Assembly (NCBI GenBank): GCA_026874595.1
Contig: CM049311.1
Location: 48,551,676 to 48,615,675, forward strand
Origin: Sipunculus nudus
Lineage: Eukaryota > Annelida > Sipuncula > Golfingiida > Sipunculidae
Direction of reading: 5' to 3'
DNA length: 64,000 nt
Under the pieces are notes generated by a model. It made no database searches. It saw only the letters and a program-made list of their open reading frames with translations, and was not told where the DNA came from. The translations under genes and the position numbers were made by a program. Below are positions 58,653-64,000 of this stretch, one piece after another (the first letter of the stretch is position 1; each line of letters begins with the position of its first letter).

Positions 58653-60558
58653 ACGAAAAGCCTTTAAAAAGCCCTGTCTTAATTTGTGTTTAGATCATTC
58701 AACAGATGGCGCCCATGAACATGATATCTTGTACTTGTATTATACATGGATTATTAACTTCTTCATCACCTGGCTTGTCATGTTAGTGGATAATGCAAAG
58801 ACAGCTGATCATGTAACAGTTCTGTTAATGGCTTGTACGGCCAAGCACACCCTTTATCACGTGTATAAGCCCACACAATGAGATGTCATCTAGAATTTGT
58901 TGAAATTACTAGTGTGTAGACGTTAATATATCTGTCTGTGAGGAGACAAGTGGTTTATGCGGATTGTCACGTAACAGCAAATAAGTTTGTTGAAGAGACA
59001 GGGAGGTTTGGGCGGCCTTGCGCCTTATTTTTGTTATGTACTTAATTGTAAAATAATAACAAGCCGAACCATCAGTGAGGGTTTCTCGGATAATACTTAA
59101 AAAACTATTCGTATCAAAATTATTCTATCACCAAGGCCCTATAACATCTATTACAAGATTAATAGTTCAGATTTGATTAGAACACGAAAACCAACAGACA
59201 CACACAAACTATTTAAATCAAAGACATTCTATTGGGTTTAGGACAACTTGTACTGGGTAAAAGAATAAATCTTGTATACTCTTTAATAAGTCCACACAGA
59301 TGTTTTATATATAAATTGGTTAGATCCATTCGCATTCAAACGATACAACCTGCGTTCTTTAAGTCCGTGAGTATGGTGCTCAGCAACACACCAGACTTCC
59401 TGACTGACTTGAAGTGCGTGAGAAATTCATAACTTTCTCGTCTTATATCTACTTGAACTAGGAGATGCAGGGACAATAATTGTATATTCTCTGTTTATAT
59501 CTTAAATTCTAGACCAAATATAAGGCCGAATATTTAAGACATTTTACTTTTTTACTACCATTGTGTTCAAATTTCCCTTATGGTCAAGCTCATGTCATTA
59601 TGCTTGCTTAAAATATACAGTAACCATCACAGAATCATAAAACATTGTAAACATTTTCTTTTGTAATATGTCTGCTTTAAACTACGAATATGCTTCTTAC
59701 ACATATACCAAACGTTTCTTTCATATGAGGGGATAATCCACATAAGCCAATATCAGTGTTGCCATCTGGCGACTGACTGTATAATTAGTGGTTTTATTCC
59801 ATAATCCCGATTGTCGGGGCTGGGTGGGTTAGGTGGGCACCTGGTCCAAAGACGGCGATGCACGATGCAACGACAATTGCATAATTTTATTCTTTCGAGA
59901 TTATATATACCTGTGCCTGCTTTCGATGTAATATATTTGTTTCTGTGGTTACCTATAGTTGGTTTTGTGGTCGAAAAAAAAATTATGAAAAAGAGGGTGA
60001 AATATTGTGAGGAGAGAGAGGCTGAAACCCAAAGGACAATTCATTATTTTTTTTTAAAGTAATCTGGATAACCATGATATAATTTTTAATCCAAATGACT
60101 CTATTTTCTCGTTAGCGCTTTTTTGGTCCTCCGGCATTGGAGGGTTTACGACCAGCGTCAGAGTGCCATTTCTTCTTGTATCGAGGACCGCACGAGGATA
60201 AAAGTATTTCTGACAAAAGCTACCTACTTGTAGAAACCAGACCAACTTTAAGCTTTAGCAAGGAGTTTAATTAATAAAAAATCGAATAAATGTTGTTGTC
60301 AGTATAACTTTCCCTTTAAAATGTCTTTGCAAGCAAAAAACATCCCCCCTCCCCCCCCCCCCAAAAAAAAAAAAAAAAACTTGATACCAAAGTGAGTAGA
60401 TTTTTAAATGGTTAAGCAAAATACTTATCGTTTAAGTGACACAATGTATGAGACATGAAACTAAATGTGAGAATGATAAACACTACTTCCTTGCTAATGC
60501 CACAGCTTTAACGTAGTGCGACTATCTTTACATAACCCCTTTTTTCTTCGACTGGCAA

Positions 60559-60694
60559 CAGTGGCGGATCCGGGGGGGGGGGGGGGCATGGCGCGCTCCC
60601 TCCCGTTGAGCTGTAACATCTCTTATTTTATCTTTTTATTTTCCCAGTTATTCGTATATTTTTTATATTTAATATGTTTCTTGATCCGCCACTG
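60559..60694. mobile_element. 136-bp MITE with CAGTGGCGGATC inverted repeats
   Basis: CAGTGGCGGATC at 60559-60570 is matched perfectly by GATCCGCCACTG at 60683-60694. A run of about 15 G follows the left repeat. The words GGATCCGGGG and GATCCGCC also occur at the ends of the poly-G element family, so the two are probably related. Confidence 0.75.
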
Positions 60695-61061
60695 GGCATT
60701 GCACGTGCCTCGAGTTAACATTTAATATTGGATTGCAGCATCATACCACAAGAAATACTGATACCGGGTACTCAAATGTTTGGTATTATCATATAAGGCA
60801 TGAGCACAGGAAGGAGATATGTAACCACATTCTCATTTTGTCATCCACAGAAAACATATTGAGAAATGTTTACTTTTTTTGTATCTCGCGTTACAGCTGC
60901 CATTATATATATGTTTTATTGAAGGTTCCAGCTATTTAATTGTGATAGGAATTCAAATTATGACATACTGTAAAGCCCATTTGATAATTGGAAGGATATG
61001 TTCATGTCTTCATTGACTCTTTACATGAAGAAGGCGTAGTGATGATAATACCAGGGTCCAA

Positions 61062-61352
61062 TTCGGAGTCCGAGTCCAGTACAAACATCCTTTCAAAGAC
61101 ATTTCAAATTGAAATGTCAGATTATAATTTTTAAGTTAGTTCACACATGCTTCTACTTTAATGCTTAATTGCATTTATAAATAGCTCCCAATGCTGAGCA
61201 AAGCTTGGTGTATACGGTGTTATTATTTTGTAATATTTTGTAAGTAGTTCGCACATGTACATATGTCTTTATAATACGAGTGTTCTTTCTGTTGGACTCG
61301 AGATAGACTCGAAAAAAGTCCCTGAAGAAGTGTACTCGAGTCCGGACTCGAG
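61062..61352. mobile_element. 'GAGTCC' element, copy 3, best-preserved ends
   Basis: The left end TTCGGAGTCCGAGTCCAGTA is matched imperfectly by the complement of the right end, GGCTCGAGTCCGGACTCGAG. The last 18 bases (61335-61352) form the perfect palindrome CTCGAGTCCGGACTCGAG. The interior shares TTAGTTCACACATGC and ATAGCTCCCAATGCTGAGCA with the other copies in diverged form. Confidence 0.6.
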
Positions 61353-62232
61353 CCTTGGTACATAATTGCATCACATGCTGAATTAAAAAAAAGCTGACTT
61401 AAATTATATGGAATATGCAAAAATAGACTGACATAGATTTACAAATAGTTATTTAATATAATTAATCTATAGCCACTTTCAATGACTCAGATGGATGCGT
61501 TTGGTGGATGAAACAGAACCCGAATAAGAAATCAGCGCCGGGTCGTCTGCGGAGAGAGCCGAACGTTTTCCCCTCGACTTTCCAGGTAATACGAATAAGC
61601 AAAAACGGAGGCCACGCAGCTGAAACAGCCAAGCATTCTTCATAAACATAAAAAAATAAAATTTAGTAAATTCAGCCTTTAGGATCTTGTCCTTACTATT
61701 ATATTATATCTTATCTTTTCAGTTTGTGAGATTACCTATTTATTTAAAGGTAATTACTGCAAGAAGTTAATCCGCGTATCGTCAGTAGACTTTACATTAA
61801 CCATTTTATGCTAAAATTAAGCTTTGCATTACAGAGATTCCACAAGATCTCCCTTCATCCGATATAGTTAACGATATAAGGAAGATGTAGGCATGGTATT
61901 ACCGCCTACACAAATATCAACTGCTGTTTGATTTCCCCAAGGACCGCCAAATGAAAATATTAAGTCACTCGTTCCTTGCACTTAGTTATTCCTGCCATTG
62001 TTATGAACATCACGACTTCGTAGAGAAAAACCACATGAAAACCTACCTTTTTTAAATATACAAGTTATAACCCATGTTACGCACGTTTTGGGGCGAGCAG
62101 TTATTTCTGGTGTCAAATAGTTTTTCATAGTAAAATTTATTGGTTGTACAATGTTACCGTCATAAGATCTCTTTGAAGACGACATTTGGTGTAAGTGTTC
62201 TGTCTTTGAGTTCACCTTGTGTCTAAGTCTGG

Positions 62233-62505
62233 ATGAACTTAGACGAATACATTCCAGTACGAATGGCGGAATTTCTTCGGACAGACCCGGAGCATATATG
62301 TATGTCGAAAATCACGTACGGTGGTATCAGAGGAGATACGGAAAATCTCACAAATCGCGTTACGCTATTAATATATAGATCCATTATTTGTACGGTGTTG
62401 TGGATAAAAATCTTTCGAAGCAGCGTTCGGAACATGTTTAGGGACAACGCGCAGTCGCACACCATCGCCCTAAGCCAGTGCCTAACATGTGGTCGGGGTT
62501 TTTGA
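62233..62505 (+). CDS. Unrecognised 90-codon open frame
   Basis: It begins MNLDEYIPVRMAEFLRTDPE and ends with a cysteine pair (CLTCGRGF). The sequence is CpG-richer than its surroundings and an overlapping 97-codon frame is open on the other strand. No domain was recognised and no splice context supports it. A decayed coding fragment or transposon piece is as likely as a gene. Confidence 0.18.
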   Translation: MNLDEYIPVRMAEFLRTDPEHICMSKITYGGIRGDTENLTNRVTLLIYRSIICTVLWIKIFRSSVRNMFRDNAQSHTIALSQCLTCGRGF

Positions 62506-64000
62506 CAAACAGTCACCTACACATGTACCATGTAACATGTAACATGAGAAACTGATCAACAATATCACATATACATACACTGAAACCGTCTATGTATTAG
62601 ACCTTAGAAGAAAATGCAAAAATATCAGTTTTATTTGTGAAAATAGTAACAATGAATTATACGCAAAAAGCATAATACTGAATGTAGCATACATACTGAG
62701 CATACATAAAGAATAAAAAGAGTAATACATAAACATTATTGAAAATGCATACGCATGTAAAAGAAACAAATACCAGTACAAACATATCAAATTTACATTT
62801 TACAGGAATTCTACATTTGTAACTGTAGTAATGAGAAAAAATCTAGATTTTCAAAAATTTTAATTCAAAATTATGTGGTTACAACTTTGGTGGTGCCACT
62901 CCACACGTGTACACATCACACTGTACCAACCAAGTATGTACCAGACGTGAATTTGGTTAACATTTATTTCCTTACATCTGTTACATAGTAGGCCTACATG
63001 TGTTGGTGGATATTTGTCAAGGACATTAACCACATGCAAGGCCCTGGATTTCGTTTGCGACTGTATAACCATCACGGATTCCTGTGACCAGGTAGATGTG
63101 AACTCAAGCATATCAGGTCGGTAAGGGGGGTTGCAGGAAGGAGGACTCTTACTGCGTCCCCCCCCCCCCCCCGGGTCGCAGGAAGGCCTGGAAAACAAAA
63201 GATCCCCCTTTTGAGATTGAATCGCCGAAGGGGATTATTTATTATGTGTAAAAACCCCAGATAGGGCCCCCGAAGTAAAACTCCGTCTCGCCATCACACA
63301 CTCTACCTATGTATATATGTAAAATGGTAGAATGTACTGCAATAAAATGTTTTTTCAGAGACGAATAAGTAACTAAACTAAAACTGCTAATTACTAATTA
63401 TTTCATTCAACATACAGACAGGTTGGAATCTTAATCTTGGCAAGTTTAAATATATTGAAGCGGAAACTAATTACAATGTCTTATCTGCAGCTTAAACCCA
63501 TCTTATATTCACACTGCTGCTATATATCGATATATAAAATCGCCGATCAATCACCCTAACAAGAGCTAATGCTATTATCGACGAAAGAAACGATAAAAGT
63601 AAAATCATCATAAAATGATACAGAAAACCGAACAATACTTAATATTCTTTTTAATCTGTAGCCTATGGAAAGCATTGCAAACGAGGTGGAGAGGAAAAGT
63701 GTGGGATCACTATTTGCTTCGTCAAGAGAAACTCGTACTTGTAATTCGTTTCCGTGATGCGTGGTCATTTAAATCAACTATACAAGCTCTCCTGTTGTAA
63801 AATTATCAAAATTTCTACCGAAAATCAAATCGATATAAAAAAATTATAAAAATATTTTTAAAAAAAACCGCCTCCATTGTGTTAATGTTAGCGTAACTAA
63901 GTATGTACATGTGCGGTGTTCCATTCTGGTTTCGGACTCCGTGACAGGAAAGTAGCACACGCTTCCTCTCATTTTATGTCCTGGGGTTAACCAAACCCGG

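Larger units (their letters stand above)
39344..64000. other. Right-hand 24.6 kb: synaptotagmin upstream region and repeats
   Basis: No complete gene was recognised on either strand. The left part (39.4-42.6 kb) probably contains the missing first exon(s) and promoter of the synaptotagmin gene. The rest is repeat-rich intergenic sequence with one orphan exon candidate (52481-52589), a decayed NADAR frame (50458-50820) and several open frames of unknown nature. Stretches not listed separately, such as 43.0-45.9 kb and 59.0-60.5 kb, show nothing I can name. Confidence 0.5.

Noticed and set aside
60054-60245. 63-codon minus-strand frame (YFYPRAVLDTRRNGTLTLVV)
   Set aside because: Some protein-like feel, but no domain recognised and no splice support; may be a transposon scrap.
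61465-61650. Plus-strand stop-free stretch around DGCVWWMKQNPNKK
   Set aside because: No start codon, no clear acceptor and no family; too short to support.

Overview
This is a piece of a eukaryotic nuclear genome, AT-rich, with spliced genes (GT..AG introns), long introns and a dense load of short non-autonomous repeats. A bivalve mollusc is the best reading. It has elements made of 130-180 bp tandem cores joined to (ACGG)n/(CCGT)n runs, a layout known from the bivalve 'pearl' elements. It also has a decayed zinc-knuckle/NADAR open frame, and an invertebrate-type synaptotagmin and a FAM20 kinase with family-typical exon chains. No species can be named from the sequence alone. There is no operon, ribosome binding site or CRISPR array, and the reading is not prokaryotic.

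Layout. Positions 1-2312 are probably intron of a plus-strand gene that enters from the left, filled by a 36-bp minisatellite and a composite repeat element. Its last coding exon is 2313-2504 (coiled coil, unrecognised), followed by a long AT-rich 3' UTR or intergenic stretch. A complete seven-exon minus-strand gene (10465-17494) encodes a 476-residue, type II membrane, FAM20-family secretory-pathway kinase closest to FAM20B; every splice phase closes. A second minus-strand gene (25120-39343, four exons found) encodes a synaptotagmin with both C2 domains and all calcium-binding acidic positions; its extreme N-terminal exon was not located. From 39.4 kb to the right end I find no convincing gene, only repeats, a CpG-rich candidate promoter or 5' exon for the synaptotagmin gene, one orphan exon candidate and several unrecognised open frames.

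Most notable. (1) A hammerhead self-cleaving ribozyme candidate on the minus strand at 36859-36907, in the sense orientation inside the 8.8 kb synaptotagmin intron. (2) A roughly 1 kb, 26-bp minisatellite that stops 16 bases before a synaptotagmin splice acceptor. (3) A FAM20-like kinase that keeps the Lys/Glu/Asp/Asp core but has a rewritten catalytic loop. (4) A foldback element with two 342-bp arms around a 209-bp spacer. (5) A local duplication in which one copy is an empty site for a 738-bp element carrying nuclear-receptor-like half-sites. (6) A zinc-knuckle plus NADAR retroelement-like relic close to a heat-shock-element/TATA module.

The genes do not form a pathway with each other. The kinase would act in the Golgi on proteoglycan or secreted matrix substrates, and the synaptotagmin in calcium-regulated membrane fusion. 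What links the window is the way mobile and tandem repeats have colonised introns and splice-site flanks.
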